Positions 5,798 through 7,176 of a stretch of 7,176 nt of DNA are shown one piece after another. Position numbers and translations under genes: made by a program. The stretch spans positions 1 to 7,176 of the forward strand of contig CAAGIE010000044.1 of the NCBI GenBank assembly GCA_900769835.1, in the 5' to 3' direction. The number at the start of each line of letters is the position of its first letter. Position 1 is the stretch's first letter. Under the pieces are notes generated by a model that worked only from the letters and a program-made list of their open reading frames with translations, was not told the DNA's origin and made no database searches. The DNA comes from an uncultured Oscillospiraceae bacterium. Lineage in GTDB: Bacteria > Bacillota > Clostridia > Oscillospirales > Oscillospiraceae.

Positions 5798-7176
5798 ATG
5801 AGTTTTGTGCATTTGCATGTCCATACTGAATATAGCCTTCTTGACGGCGCTTGCCGCATCGGTTCTATGATGGATCGGGTCAAGGAGTTGGGGCAGTCTG
5901 CCATCGCTATCACCGATCATGGCGTGATGTATGGATGTATCGATTTTTATAAGGCCGCAAAGGCGGCCGGTATTAAACCGATCATCGGTTGTGAGGTCTA
6001 TGTGGCTCGCAGAGGTATGGAAGACCGTATCCACGGCATTGATGATGAGTCCTATCATCTGGTGCTTCTTTGCGAGAACAAAAAGGGCTACGAGAACCTT
6101 TGCATGATCGTGTCCGAGGCCTTTGGACGCGGTTTCTATGTCAAACCCCGTGTGGATCTGGAGACCCTGGAAAAGTATAAAGAGGGCTTGATCGCGTTGT
6201 CTGCCTGCCTGGGCGGTGCGATCCCTAAGCGCCTTCTGGAAGAGGATATGGATGCCGCGTTGAGTTACACTCTGCGTATGAAAGAGATCTTCGGTCCTGA
6301 CCATTTCTTCCTGGAACTGCAGGATCACGGCATTCCTGAGCAGACCTATGTTAATCAGGAGTTGGTGCGTCTTGCAAGAGAAAACGACCTGCCTCTGGTT
6401 GCGACCAATGACGCCCATTATCTGCGCCGTGAAGATGCAGAGATGCAGGATATTTTGCTTTGCGTGCAGACCGGTAAGCGGGTTGAAGACGAAAACCGTA
6501 TGCGTTTCCAGACCGAGGAGTTCTACCTCAAGAGCGAAGAGGAAATGCGGGAATTGTTCCCCAATGTGGAAGAGGCCATCGAGAACACGGCGAAGATCGC
6601 AGAGCGTTGCAATATGGAATTCGTGTTCAACGAGTACCATTTGCCTTCCTTCCCGGTGCCGGAGGGTTATACCAACGACGAGTATTTCCGCAAACTCTGT
6701 ATGGATGGCTTCCGTGAGCGTTATACCGATCCTCCTGCCCATTATATGGAGCGGTTGGAGTATGAGATCGACGTTATCAGCCGAATGGGCTATGTAAACT
6801 ATTATCTCATTGTCTGGGATTTCATCCGTTATGCAAAAGAGTCCGGTATCCCCGTGGGACCCGGTCGTGGCAGTGGCGCGGCTTCCATTGTTGCGTATTG
6901 CCTGCATATTACGGAAGTGGATCCTATGAAATACGCATTGATCTTCGAGCGCTTTCTGAACCCCGAGCGTGTCAGTATGCCCGACTTCGATACGGACTTC
7001 TGTCAGGAGCGCCGTGGTGAGGTCATTGACTATGTCATGCGCAAGTATGGCTCGGATCATGTGGCGCAGATCGCCACCTTCGGTACCATGGCTGCCAAGG
7101 GCGCCATCCGTGATGTGGGCCGTGCGCTGAACTTTACCTATGCGGAAACCGATGTGGTAGCAAAGCTTGTGCCCAC
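5798..7176 (+). CDS. dnaE: DNA polymerase III alpha subunit, N-terminal part (3' end outside window)
   Basis: The first 459 codons of a DnaE-type C-family polymerase; a full protein would normally exceed 1,000 residues. The N-terminal PHP domain keeps typical metal-ligand residues: HLHVH at 5-9, D40-H41 in ITDHG, E66 in GCEVY, H87, and D205/H207 in TNDAHY. The palm follows with GPGRGSGAAS at 354-363 and PDFDTDF at 395-401, whose D398 and D400 correspond to the catalytic aspartates; ATFGTMAAKGAIRDVGRAL starts the next conserved block. The PHP domain starts at the very N-terminus with no OB fold or exonuclease insertion, so this is DnaE and not PolC. Bacillota often carry both, with DnaE helping to extend primers; PolC is not in this window. 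The start is fixed by AGGAGG 7 bases upstream, and the gene is probably translationally coupled to whiA. Confidence 0.96.
   Translation, partial: MSFVHLHVHTEYSLLDGACRIGSMMDRVKELGQSAIAITDHGVMYGCIDFYKAAKAAGIKPIIGCEVYVARRGMEDRIHGIDDESYHLVLLCENKKGYENLCMIVSEAFGRGFYVKPRVDLETLEKYKEGLIALSACLGGAIPKRLLEEDMDAALSYTLRMKEIFGPDHFFLELQDHGIPEQTYVNQELVRLARENDLPLVATNDAHYLRREDAEMQDILLCVQTGKRVEDENRMRFQTEEFYLKSEEEMRELFPNVEEAIENTAKIAERCNMEFVFNEYHLPSFPVPEGYTNDEYFRKLCMDGFRERYTDPPAHYMERLEYEIDVISRMGYVNYYLIVWDFIRYAKESGIPVGPGRGSGAASIVAYCLHITEVDPMKYALIFERFLNPERVSMPDFDTDFCQERRGEVIDYVMRKYGSDHVAQIATFGTMAAKGAIRDVGRALNFTYAETDVVAKLVP

Noticed and set aside
5762..7060. A 432-codon open frame antisense to dnaE.
   Set aside because: It is in register with dnaE, explained by avoidance of TTA/CTA/TCA codons. 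Its translation resembles no family, while the sense strand is clearly DnaE.

Overview
The window looks like chromosomal core DNA from an anaerobic Bacillota (Firmicutes), most likely a gut Clostridia of the Oscillospirales/Ruminococcaceae type. The reasons are: strong AGGAGG-type ribosome binding sites, WhiA, a short (type II-like) MurB, an E. coli-style PHP-DnaE polymerase directly downstream of whiA, moderate GC by eye, and a two-helix membrane-anchored PQQ-like beta-propeller protein. The organism assignment is an inference from gene content, not from a marker gene.

Layout. Bases 1-1578 (minus strand) hold the first 526 codons of a membrane-anchored PQQ-like beta-propeller protein; its 3' end lies outside the window. 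A 160-base divergent region (1579-1738) carries two well-formed back-to-back sigma-A-type promoters, with a perfect DnaA-box 9-mer and an inverted repeat between or over them. On the plus strand follow tex (1739-3898), murB (3962-4870), whiA (4887-5795) and the first 459 codons of dnaE (5798 to the window edge). murB has its own promoter, whose -35 element starts 4 bases after the tex stop codon. murB, whiA and dnaE are separated by 16 and 2 bases and probably form one transcript.

How the genes relate. Tex is a nucleic-acid-binding transcription accessory factor. MurB commits UDP-GlcNAc-enolpyruvate to UDP-MurNAc for peptidoglycan. WhiA is a DNA-binding regulator of division, segregation or sporulation. 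DnaE is a replicative-type DNA polymerase. The murB-whiA-dnaE unit therefore places wall precursor synthesis, a division regulator and a polymerase under what appears to be one promoter. rapZ and yvcK (glmR), which in many Clostridia lie between murB and whiA, are absent here.

I see no mobile element, CRISPR array, tRNA, rRNA or convincing intrinsic terminator. No clearly new multi-gene system is visible. The most interesting material is regulatory: two perfect inverted repeats placed on promoter elements, the isolated DnaA box, and the compacted gene order.
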